Of a stretch of 64,000 nucleotides of DNA, positions 16,687 to 24,869 are shown piece by piece. How positions within the stretch are numbered: the first letter of the stretch is position 1; each line of letters begins with the position of its first letter. The notes under the pieces were generated by a model that was not told the DNA's origin, did not search any database, and worked only from the letters and a program-made list of their open reading frames with translations. The stretch comes from Eutrophocola salsuginis (lineage in GTDB: Bacteria > Pseudomonadota > Gammaproteobacteria > Pseudomonadales > Pseudohongiellaceae): contig JAYQTB010000004.1 in NCBI GenBank assembly GCA_038147195.1, positions 1,488,001 to 1,552,000 of the forward strand, written 5' to 3'. Position numbers and translations under genes: made by a program.

Positions 16687-17462
16687 TGAGAATCATTAGA
16701 ATGGCACTGAAATCATCGGCTGCGCTACTGACTGGTATTATTGCGACTGCCTCAGCAAACGTCCTAGCTCAGGGTGTGATACCCCGACTTGCAGATGGTA
16801 AACCAGACTTCAATGGCATGTGGGACCGACCTCGTATCAGTAATATCACTCAAGATGTTCAAGGTTGTGGTGCGGACAGTATTGGCTGCAGTTCAAAGGG
16901 TAGCGGTCCCTTGGAATTCACATCGGAAGGCCTGGCTGTTCACACTGGGCCAAAAATAGACTGGCCCGCTCGCTGCCTGCCCTGGGGCTACACACGCGCC
17001 TACCAGACTTCCTACCCGATAATGTATGTCCAGACTGCCGATGTCTTTGCGATTTTGTTTGAATCCAACAACATCTTTCATATCGTCCCTACAGATGGTC
17101 GCGACCTCGAAGCGGACCCAGAGCCTACATGGATGGGTAAATCTGTTGGCCGCTATGAGGGTGATACCCTGGTAATTGAATCCAACGGATTCAACGGCAT
17201 GTCCTGGCTTGATAATGTTGGAGAACATCCAACTAGCGAGGAAATGCACATCACGGAACGTATACGGCACATTGACGCTGACACATTAGAGTACAAAATT
17301 ACAATCGTGGACCCCAAGTACTATGCCAAGCCAATAGAGAACACTCGAGTTTTTGTACGCATGGATGATGATGCGGAAATTTTTGAGTACTGGTGCATGG
17401 AAAACAATAAAGATCTGATGGACGGTCTACTTTCAGAAACTCTATTAACTGGAGAGCACTAG
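16686..17462 (+). CDS. Exported conserved protein of unknown function
   Basis: 258 residues from the ATG at 16686 that overlaps the preceding stop; a longer frame begins at 16614 inside the neighbour and is unlikely. The signal peptide ends at NVLAQG. The body starts LADGKPDFNGMWDRP and contains GRYEGDTLVIESNGFNGMSW, SEEMHITERIRHIDADTLEY and KPIENTRVFVRMDDD. I recognise this as a widespread exported family that often follows DUF6152 genes, without an assigned reaction. The beta-rich, Trp-containing pattern would suit a lipocalin-like or sandwich fold (inference). Four cysteines could form two disulfides. Confidence 0.65.
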   Translation: MRIIRMALKSSAALLTGIIATASANVLAQGVIPRLADGKPDFNGMWDRPRISNITQDVQGCGADSIGCSSKGSGPLEFTSEGLAVHTGPKIDWPARCLPWGYTRAYQTSYPIMYVQTADVFAILFESNNIFHIVPTDGRDLEADPEPTWMGKSVGRYEGDTLVIESNGFNGMSWLDNVGEHPTSEEMHITERIRHIDADTLEYKITIVDPKYYAKPIENTRVFVRMDDDAEIFEYWCMENNKDLMDGLLSETLLTGEH

Positions 17463-17463
17463 C

Positions 17464-18429
17464 ATGAAACACGCCAGCCCCATCTCCAGTTTGTCAGTTT
17501 TGGCACTTGTGGCGGGCGTGTTTATATCCACAATATTTTTTACCTCAAGCGTAAGCGCTCAGGCTAGCGATGCCTATGCAAGACCGGGGAATTTTCCGAT
17601 ACATTCCCTTAGGGAGATGACATTGGCAGATAAAACTCGCGAGAAAGATGTGCAAGTGCGCATCTACTATCCTGAAGGAACCGGACCATTCCCAGTTATT
17701 GCATTTTCACATAGCGTGCGCGGCAACAAAGACATGTTCAGTGAAATATCTACTCACTGGGCAAGCCATGGTTTTGTCGTTGTCCATCCTGGCCATGATG
17801 ATGAAGGCGTGCGCATGACCGAAGCCGGAATGCATCCTTCAGAACCAAAGGCACGAGAAAGATTGAGAGATATCATTGCTGTATTTGACAGCCTAGACCA
17901 GATCGAAAAAACAGTTTCCTCCCTTGATGGCAAATTAAATCGAGATCGACTTGCCGTTGCAGGTCACTCATACGGCTCCTTCGTTGCTATGATATCTGGT
18001 GGCGTAGAAATTGATATTGGTGAAACTAAGAATGCTAACTTAGGCGATCCTAGGGTGCGCTGTATTATACCTATAGCCACATCTGGGCCTGGTGATTATG
18101 GCTTCCAGGAAAGTAGCTGGAATAATCTTAATATGCCAGTTTTGTTTATTAATGGCACTAGCGATCAACGTGCGGGGCGGTCTGAAGACTGGCGCATGGA
18201 GCCTTATCGTCTTAGTTCACCCAATGACAAGTTCCAAATCATCATCGACGGCGCCACCCACCAATCATACGGTGGTGATGGTGAAGGCACAGCACCTTAT
18301 TATGTAAAACCTGCCTCGACAGCCTTCTTAGATTTCTGTCTCAATGACTCCAGCCTTGGCAGAAACTATTTGGAGAACGGCGGATTTGCCACGTTTGCAA
18401 AAGATGGCGCCACGATCTCTTTCAAGTAA
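17464..18429 (+). CDS. Exported alpha/beta hydrolase (dienelactone-hydrolase / PAF-acetylhydrolase-like)
   Basis: 321 residues starting one base after the previous stop. The signal peptide ends near SVSAQA. The fold is shown by VQVRIYYPEGTGPFPVIAFS, the nucleophile elbow GHSYG (S169), INGTSDQRAG (acid D234) and DGATHQSYGGDG (H266), a full Ser-Asp-His triad. The sequence style resembles the predicted dienelactone hydrolase/chlorophyllase group. The substrate is unknown; an ester or lactone is likely. It is coupled to the exported unknown upstream and overlaps the oxidoreductase gene downstream by 26 bp. Confidence 0.8.
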   Translation: MKHASPISSLSVLALVAGVFISTIFFTSSVSAQASDAYARPGNFPIHSLREMTLADKTREKDVQVRIYYPEGTGPFPVIAFSHSVRGNKDMFSEISTHWASHGFVVVHPGHDDEGVRMTEAGMHPSEPKARERLRDIIAVFDSLDQIEKTVSSLDGKLNRDRLAVAGHSYGSFVAMISGGVEIDIGETKNANLGDPRVRCIIPIATSGPGDYGFQESSWNNLNMPVLFINGTSDQRAGRSEDWRMEPYRLSSPNDKFQIIIDGATHQSYGGDGEGTAPYYVKPASTAFLDFCLNDSSLGRNYLENGGFATFAKDGATISFK

Positions 18430-20644
18430 GTCCCCACCGCACAACACCAGTCTGTCAGTAAATCGCCGTGCCTTTTTTAAGCTCACCGGTATTGCGGGCG
18501 GCGGATTAGTACTAGGTTTCAGCACCCTAGATCGTTCAAAGGCCCAAGATATCAGAGGGACTTTTGCGACGGACTACGTCCAGATCAGACCAGACGGCAG
18601 AATTATTATCATGGCGACACAGCCGGAAGTCGGCCAAGGCGTCAAAACATCATTTCCAATGCTCGTGGCCGAAGAACTTGATGCCGCTTGGGCTGATGTG
18701 GACATTGTGCAATCTGAAATTGATGTTTTTCGTTTTGGCTCTCAATCTGCAGGAGGTTCACGCGGCACTCCTACACAATGGCTTCCACATCGACGGGCCG
18801 GCGCCTCAGCGCGCGACATGCTGGTTAGAGCTGCCGCCATTGAACTTGGTGTTGATATTAATGAACTACGTACTCAGGAAAGTAATGTTTATCATGACGC
18901 TTCGGATCGCAAAGTGGCCTATTCAGAAATTGCCGAACTGGCAAGCACTTTAGATATTCCTGACACCTCTATACTTAAACTTAAAGATCGCAGTCAGTGG
19001 CGCTTAATTGGTAAACCAATAGTCGGAGTAGATAATAAAAAAATTGTAACAGGCACCTTAAAATACGGTCTTGACCAAAGACCACAAGGAACTTTATTTG
19101 CCAATTTTGTCAAAAGCCCACGATTAGGTGCAACGGCAATAGATGCAAACCTCAATTTTATAAGATCACTATCAGGCGTTGTTGATGCCTTTATTATGGT
19201 AGGGCGCGGTAACCCTGCCGACTATGTCAGAAATGAGCCAGCGATACATTCTGGAGTAGTGATAGTCGCTAGATCAACTTGGAGCGCTATTAAAGCCGCG
19301 CGTCAACTCGAAGTATCTTGGGATTACAGCACCGCATCATCTGACACATGGACAGAATATGTTGCAAATGCCCAACAAATCGCAAAAAAACCTGGTGATA
19401 TAGTTTTGCAAGAGAAAGGTAATATTGGTGAATCATTTTCTCATGCAAGCTCAACAGTTGAAGCTTTTTATTCCTATCCTTTCCTTTCCCATGCAAGTAT
19501 GGAACCGCAAAACTGTACTGCAAGGGTTTTGGGAAACAAAATTGAGTTGTGGGCACCCACTCAAACCCCACAGCGCGCCGTAAGTGAGTTATCACAATTT
19601 TTTGATATTCCTGAATCCGATATTTTACTTCACCAGGTTCGTGCGGGAGGAGGATTTGGTCGGCGTCTATCAAATGACTATGTAATAGAGGCTGCGGCGA
19701 TTGCTGCCCGTTATGATGCTCCAATAAAAGCGTTCTGGACTCGTGAAAACGATATGACTTTTGATTTTTATCGCCCTGCCGGATTCCATATGTTTAAAGC
19801 GGCAATTAACAAGAACCACGCACTCTCAGCATGGCAAGATCATTTTATAACCTTTGCAAGGCCAGGAACTAAAGAACCCCTGCGAGGCGCCAATCTTCCA
19901 GACGATGAATTTCCAATAAACATTCTCAATGATGTAAAGGTAACTCAAACTACCCTAGATTGTCTTTTGCCAGCAGGGCCCTTGAGGGCGCCCCGATCAA
20001 ATGGTATTGCATTTGCAGTACAATCATTCCTACATGAATGTGCAATTCACGCAGGTAGGGACCACAAGGAATTCCTTTTGGAAGTTTTGGGTGCCCCTAG
20101 ATGGCTTGATCCGGGTAATATCGGATCTCTAAACACTGAACGTGCCGCTGAAGTAATTCAATTGGTGACTGACAAGGCAAATTGGGGCAGAGAACTGCCG
20201 GCCGGGCATGGTCTTGGACTTGCATTTCATTTTAGTCATGCTGGGCACTTCGCACATGTGGCAGAAGTCAGCGTAAATAGTCAGAACAAAATTACTATAG
20301 AAAAAGTCACTGTTGCCGGTGATATCGGCCCAATCATAAATCCGTCTAGTGCAAGAAACCAGGTTGAAGGTTCAATTATAGATGCAATAAGCACACTGTT
20401 AGGACTTGAAATTACCTTTAGCAACGGGGCGGTAGAGCAAACAAACTTTCATCAATATCCCTTGGGAAGAATCGGGATAACACCTCAAATTGATATACAT
20501 TGGATTGAATCCAACTATGAGCCGACTGGTTTAGGTGAACCAGCTTATCCAGGAGTAATTCCCGCAGTGACAAATGCGATATTTAACGCTACTGGCGAGC
20601 GTGTCAGGACATTACCCCTTACCCAAGCAGGCTTTTCTACATAA
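18404..20644 (+). CDS. Tat-exported molybdopterin-binding oxidoreductase subunit (IorB-like), without its iron-sulfur partner
   Basis: 746 residues from ATG 18404, overlapping the hydrolase end by 26 bp; a start 20 codons earlier is possible. A twin-arginine signal (NRRAFFKLTG, then GGGLVLGFSTL) opens the protein. The molybdopterin domain of the isoquinoline 1-oxidoreductase beta family is shown by MATQPEVGQGVKTSFPMLVA, SAGGSRGTPTQW, PQNCTARVLGNKIELWAPTQ, RAGGGFGRRLSNDYVIEAA, PAGPLRAPRSNG and a C-terminal GLGEPAYPGVIPAVTNAI. Such subunits hydroxylate N-heterocycles or oxidise aldehydes and normally pair with a [2Fe-2S] subunit encoded next door. None is found on either side here. Codon use is noticeably AT-rich compared with the tct and galD genes. 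Confidence 0.85.
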   Translation: MAPRSLSSKSPPHNTSLSVNRRAFFKLTGIAGGGLVLGFSTLDRSKAQDIRGTFATDYVQIRPDGRIIIMATQPEVGQGVKTSFPMLVAEELDAAWADVDIVQSEIDVFRFGSQSAGGSRGTPTQWLPHRRAGASARDMLVRAAAIELGVDINELRTQESNVYHDASDRKVAYSEIAELASTLDIPDTSILKLKDRSQWRLIGKPIVGVDNKKIVTGTLKYGLDQRPQGTLFANFVKSPRLGATAIDANLNFIRSLSGVVDAFIMVGRGNPADYVRNEPAIHSGVVIVARSTWSAIKAARQLEVSWDYSTASSDTWTEYVANAQQIAKKPGDIVLQEKGNIGESFSHASSTVEAFYSYPFLSHASMEPQNCTARVLGNKIELWAPTQTPQRAVSELSQFFDIPESDILLHQVRAGGGFGRRLSNDYVIEAAAIAARYDAPIKAFWTRENDMTFDFYRPAGFHMFKAAINKNHALSAWQDHFITFARPGTKEPLRGANLPDDEFPINILNDVKVTQTTLDCLLPAGPLRAPRSNGIAFAVQSFLHECAIHAGRDHKEFLLEVLGAPRWLDPGNIGSLNTERAAEVIQLVTDKANWGRELPAGHGLGLAFHFSHAGHFAHVAEVSVNSQNKITIEKVTVAGDIGPIINPSSARNQVEGSIIDAISTLLGLEITFSNGAVEQTNFHQYPLGRIGITPQIDIHWIESNYEPTGLGEPAYPGVIPAVTNAIFNATGERVRTLPLTQAGFST

Positions 20645-20907
20645 GTTATAGGAGTTATGTTATTACCGAAACTAGTCGTAGTTTAACTAAGGCATATTTT
20701 TAAATTTAGGAAAACCCCTAATTTTTGAAAAAATTCTTATCTACTAACATACCTAAAATTTTTTTGTTAGGGAGTTTTCAGAATATAAATAGAACTTTAG
20801 AAATTTCGAATACTAACATTACTTCTAGGCATGAACTGGGGATATTACTCTAAATGCCTTGCGACTGAAGTTATTTCACACTCACTTAATAGGGAGGAGT
20901 TTGATCA

Positions 20908-21951
20908 ATGAACTACATCGAAACATATTTTTTGCCGTTAGTGCAGGCTATATGGGAACATCTAGTTCCACATGGTAATACTACGTCCCAGCCCTTTTGG
21001 TCCTATGTCTTAGGATCTTTGAGTAACTCAGCTAAAGCATATTTCTGGTTTTTGATAATTGGTATTTTTATTTATTTAGTTTACTTGCGAAAAAAAGACC
21101 AGCCATTATCTACAGCTGCGGCTATAAAACACTTGTTGCCAGCAAAAATCTACAAGCACAAATCGTTTACGGTTGATATGTCCATGGTTCCAATTTCTTG
21201 GGCACTGAATTTTATGCTTTTTGCAGGACTTGCTGTAGGTGCCGGTGCGGTACAGATATGGCTGACCCAGGAATTCGGCGCCATATCTTGGTCAGTATCT
21301 GCAGGATGGCTGGCAATCACACTGCAGATTTTGTTTACGCTGCTTGGTGTAGATATTGGAAGATTTGCCTGGCATTACCAGGCTCATTTTGTCGAATTTT
21401 TTTGGGAATTTCACAAAGGTCATCATACTCCAGAGGTTCTTCATCCCGTTTTCATTAGAACACACCCTGTCGACATGCTGATTCGACTTGTATATATGAA
21501 TATGGGAGGTGGAGTAATTGGAGGTATGATGATGTATATGGCAGGTGTCAACGCCAGCACCACAGCGGTTACCTACTTAGTCTTTATATCTGCTTTTCTA
21601 GGCGCTATTCAAAGATTTGAGCATTCCCATGTACCACTATCCTTTGGTAAAACGCTAAACAAGGTTTTTTACCCACCCTGTTATCACCCTTTTCACCACA
21701 GCGCCAAACCAGAACATAGAAATGTAAATCTTGGTAGGCCATGTGGACTCTTGATATGGGACAAGTTGTTTGGAACTTTACATATCCCTAGGCCGGGCGA
21801 ATTTGAAAGCTTAGTTTTTGGTAGCTCATTGCAAGAATTAGGAGACAACAACCCGCATCGGTCTCTTTGGCGATTTTTAACTTCGCCTTTTGTTGAGAGT
21901 TTCAAAACACTTTCCAGAGATAGAAGTAAAATTAAACCGGCAGAAGTCTAA
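20908..21951 (+). CDS. Membrane fatty-acid-hydroxylase / sterol-desaturase superfamily enzyme
   Basis: 347 residues, GGAGG about 10 nt upstream. Several hydrophobic segments (near 45-60, 98-118, 128-150 and 198-236) enclose the di-iron histidine clusters of the superfamily: HYQAH (156-160), HKGHH (169-173), HSH (239-241), HPFHH (260-264) and H270. Members add oxygen to membrane lipids, sterols or carotenoids using a non-haem di-iron centre. The substrate cannot be set from sequence. It follows a 263-bp AT-rich gap (20645-20907) holding one weak CTAACA/TGTTAG dyad and nothing else I recognise. Confidence 0.85.
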   Translation: MNYIETYFLPLVQAIWEHLVPHGNTTSQPFWSYVLGSLSNSAKAYFWFLIIGIFIYLVYLRKKDQPLSTAAAIKHLLPAKIYKHKSFTVDMSMVPISWALNFMLFAGLAVGAGAVQIWLTQEFGAISWSVSAGWLAITLQILFTLLGVDIGRFAWHYQAHFVEFFWEFHKGHHTPEVLHPVFIRTHPVDMLIRLVYMNMGGGVIGGMMMYMAGVNASTTAVTYLVFISAFLGAIQRFEHSHVPLSFGKTLNKVFYPPCYHPFHHSAKPEHRNVNLGRPCGLLIWDKLFGTLHIPRPGEFESLVFGSSLQELGDNNPHRSLWRFLTSPFVESFKTLSRDRSKIKPAEV

Positions 21952-21992
21952 TTCTTTTGAAAATCCATTCACGATTCCATAAGGATATATTC

Positions 21993-22895
21993 ATGAATAT
22001 TTATAATTGGAGATCGATTTTGAATGCTCGCATCTATTCTATTTTTCTAGCTCTTCTTCTTTTTCCTACTTTATTAAACGCCCAGAATTGGCGCATTGAA
22101 GAGAACTGGGTTATGGACCCTAGCGGTTCCTGGGGTGCCTCCGTAAGCTGGCTAGATATCATGCCAGACGGGAATATCTTAGTCGTAGTCCGCACTGCAC
22201 CTTATTTTCGCATCTTCGATCGCGAAGGAAATTTTATAAGAGCTTGGGGTGAAGAAGGCGTCTACAAGACTCCACATAGCCTCACCTATGATAAAGACGG
22301 GAACTACTGGGTTACAGATACTGGACGCCATGTTGCAGACAAATATACCCCTGACGGCCAATTGATTTTGACTCTAGGGATGCTCGATGAGTCAGGAAAT
22401 GATAGCGACCATTACTTATTTAACCAGGCCAATGACATATATGTAACAGCCGAAGGGGACGTTTATGTCACTGACGGTTATAACAATTCCCGCGTAATTC
22501 AATACGACAGCAATGGTGAATTCGTACGCATTATCGGTGGCGTACATGGTTCCGGTGACGGAGAACTAGATACACCACATGGTGTAGTCCTAGACTCTAA
22601 GGGCCGTATAATCGTAAATGATAGCGGCAATAAGCGCGTTTCTGTGTTTAGCCATGAAGGAGAGTTCATAGAGCACTGGCCCTTCCCCTCACGAGGAGGT
22701 TTGGTGATATTGCCGGATGACACCATCTACGTTAGTGATACTAACGCCGGTGAGATTAATATCGTCAATGATGGCAATTTACTAGATACCATTAAGGTCA
22801 ATGCCAGACCTCATGGACTAGTGGTGGCCAACGATGGCACCGTGTACATATCAGATTCAATGAACCGCCAGGTGATGAGAGCTTCTCGGCGTTAA
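21993..22895 (+). CDS. Exported NHL-repeat beta-propeller protein
   Basis: 300 residues from ATG 21993, with AAGGA 8-11 nt upstream; a start 12 codons earlier has no site. The signal peptide ends at LLNAQ. At least five NHL-like repeats follow, for example FRIFDREGNFIRAWGEEG, TPHSLTYDKDGNYWVTDTG, ANDIYVTAEGDVYVTDGYNN, DTPHGVVLDSKGRIIVND and RPHGLVVANDGTVYISDS, giving a six-bladed propeller. The repeat style resembles peptidyl-hydroxyglycine lyase-like propellers, but no catalytic set can be claimed; a binding or scaffold role is as likely. It shares this architecture with the next gene. Confidence 0.78.
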   Translation: MNIYNWRSILNARIYSIFLALLLFPTLLNAQNWRIEENWVMDPSGSWGASVSWLDIMPDGNILVVVRTAPYFRIFDREGNFIRAWGEEGVYKTPHSLTYDKDGNYWVTDTGRHVADKYTPDGQLILTLGMLDESGNDSDHYLFNQANDIYVTAEGDVYVTDGYNNSRVIQYDSNGEFVRIIGGVHGSGDGELDTPHGVVLDSKGRIIVNDSGNKRVSVFSHEGEFIEHWPFPSRGGLVILPDDTIYVSDTNAGEINIVNDGNLLDTIKVNARPHGLVVANDGTVYISDSMNRQVMRASRR

Positions 22896-22986
22896 AGCCC
22901 TAGCAAAAACTTAACCCAAACATCTTACATCTTTGGCATAAGAATTCGTCGTCTCCAGATTTTTTACAGTTTATGTTGATTAACTG

Positions 22987-24084
22987 ATGTCATTTAACAT
23001 ATCGCTTGGACATGTCAGATTAGGAATAGTGCTAATTCTAAGCGCACTGACATTCAACCTAGGCCTAGCGCAGTCCGGGCAGAATCCATACCGACCGGTT
23101 GATGGGCTGCAAGCTGGTAGTGGTCCCGGTCTCATCGGTCAGCCATGGGCAAAGTTAGAAGAAGACAGGCCGATGGGCTCGCCTGGCGGTGTCAATATCG
23201 ACACCGACGGTGAACATCTTTGGGCCATATTGCGCTGCGGGGGTGATGGCATACCTAGGGGCAGCCAGACCTACTGTGATAATTCCGATCTTGATCCTAT
23301 CCTACGCTTCGATCCCGAGGGTAACGTAGACACTGCTTTCGGCAGCCGGCTTTTCGCTTGGCCCCACGGACTGCACGTGGACGGAAATGGCAATATCTGG
23401 GTTACCGAGGCTGGAAGTGGGGAATCCCCATCTGGGCATCCCTTCGGCCACCAAGTATTTAAGTTCTCACGCAGCGGAGAGTTGCTGATGACTCTGGGCG
23501 AAGCCGGCGTCTCCGGGGATGGCCCATACCATTTCACCGCACCTAGTGACGTTGTAACTGCGGCGAACGGAGACATATTTGTGGCTGATGGCCATAACAA
23601 TGACGGCAACAATCGCATAGTAAAATACTCTAGTGATGGCACCTATATTATGGAATTTGCGGGCACCGGTTATGGCCCCGGCCAGTTGCTGGGTCCTCAC
23701 GCACTGGCTATAGATCCAGACGGTCGCCTTTTCGTTGCCGACAGGGGCAACAAACGCCTATCGATTTTTGACCAAAACGGCAATCACCTATCCGATTGGA
23801 CACAGTTTGGTATGCCTAGTGATGTTTGGATCTCTGATGACGGTACCATATATGTTGCTGACTCTGAATCAGACATGACCCAGAACCCGGGCTGGGAGAA
23901 AGGCATTCGAATTGGTGACGTCAATACCGCATGGGTTGAGTACTTCATCCTTGACACCGGCGACAATCCACCAATCACGCAGGGAGGTAGCGGCGCAGAA
24001 TCAATAAGCGTGGATCGTCATGGTAGCATCTTCGCCGGAGAACCGCGGCCTCAGCGACTGCGGAAATATGTCAAGGTACGCTAA
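22987..24084 (+). CDS. Second exported NHL-repeat beta-propeller protein
   Basis: 365 residues with a signal peptide ending at NLGLAQ. NHL repeats include WPHGLHVDGNGNIWVTEAG, APSDVVTAANGDIFVADGHN, GPHALAIDPDGRLFVADRGN and MPSDVWISDDGTIYVADS. It is a divergent paralogue of the preceding gene and longer by about 65 residues, mostly in the first third, which contains two cysteines (near RCGGDG and TYCDN). No strong ribosome-binding site precedes the ATG. The two propellers close the AT-rich block; their ligand is unknown. Confidence 0.78.
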   Translation: MSFNISLGHVRLGIVLILSALTFNLGLAQSGQNPYRPVDGLQAGSGPGLIGQPWAKLEEDRPMGSPGGVNIDTDGEHLWAILRCGGDGIPRGSQTYCDNSDLDPILRFDPEGNVDTAFGSRLFAWPHGLHVDGNGNIWVTEAGSGESPSGHPFGHQVFKFSRSGELLMTLGEAGVSGDGPYHFTAPSDVVTAANGDIFVADGHNNDGNNRIVKYSSDGTYIMEFAGTGYGPGQLLGPHALAIDPDGRLFVADRGNKRLSIFDQNGNHLSDWTQFGMPSDVWISDDGTIYVADSESDMTQNPGWEKGIRIGDVNTAWVEYFILDTGDNPPITQGGSGAESISVDRHGSIFAGEPRPQRLRKYVKVR

Positions 24085-24416
24085 AGGAAGAAATTCTTCA
24101 TTTAAACTAGTAAAAATTCTACTTGGTTGAATACGAAGGTTCTTTTGCTATATAGCAAGTGGCACTCCATTCCGAACCAAACACTCAGATAACCATGTGT
24201 TGCGCGCTTCGTTTATCCATCATTGAAGTTCCTTACCTACCGTGGGAAGGGAGAGCGCGGCTCTCCTAAATCATAAATGCTCAATCTGGGAAAGAAACAA
24301 GAACTCGGCCATGTTGATTTTCGACGCCCTGCATCGACCTCGCCTTTACTCCCATCCGCACAAGACTTCTTCCAAATCCATGTAGTTAATTTTTAAAGAG
24401 TGATTAAAATAATCCC
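24085..24416. other. Intergenic stretch with a hairpin lacking a T-run
   Basis: 332 bp without a credible gene. A perfect stem GGAGAGC-GCG-GCTCTCC lies at 24250-24266, after the second propeller gene. It is not followed by a T-run on either strand, so it may be a degenerate terminator or an RNA processing site. Nothing else stands out. Confidence 0.4.
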
Positions 24417-24806
24417 ATGAATTATTCACGACTTATTCTGTATTTCTGTTTATGTCTTATATCCTCGACTCTATTGGCCGAAGGTGCCGTTCGCACGTTC
24501 GAGTGCACTATCGAGCGGGTGTGTGATTTCTCCGTGCAGTGTGAAGCTGCTGATGGTGAGATAACCTTTCGCCTGGAGCCGCAGCAGCTGGATAACAACG
24601 GTGCCGGCAGCTACCGACTCTCCTATGAAGACACCACCGTCGATATGCAGGCGATCTCAGATGCAGGGCCGTTTACCTGGATCGTGGACACGGTGCGCCA
24701 TACCCTGCTGGTGACAGGAGAAACCCACCTGCTCTGGCACAGCTTGTCCCTCTCCGCTCCGCTGCGGTCCCGCAGCCAGTTCCTCGAGTGCACATTGGGC
24801 CAGTAA
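24417..24806 (+). CDS. Small exported protein of unknown function
   Basis: 129 residues. A signal peptide (ILYFCLCLISSTLLAEGA) is followed by a compact, beta-rich body with five cysteines (FECTIERVCDFSVQCEAADG and a last one near the C-terminus), so it is probably secreted and disulfide-bonded. I do not recognise a family. GC content rises again here relative to the preceding block, and it lies 63 bp upstream of the second tannase-family gene on the same strand, so the two may be co-transcribed. Confidence 0.55.
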   Translation: MNYSRLILYFCLCLISSTLLAEGAVRTFECTIERVCDFSVQCEAADGEITFRLEPQQLDNNGAGSYRLSYEDTTVDMQAISDAGPFTWIVDTVRHTLLVTGETHLLWHSLSLSAPLRSRSQFLECTLGQ

Positions 24807-24869
24807 GTCATAAAATGAATCCCTCGCCGCCCTGATAGCCGGCAATAAAAACAACATCCGGAGAAAATC

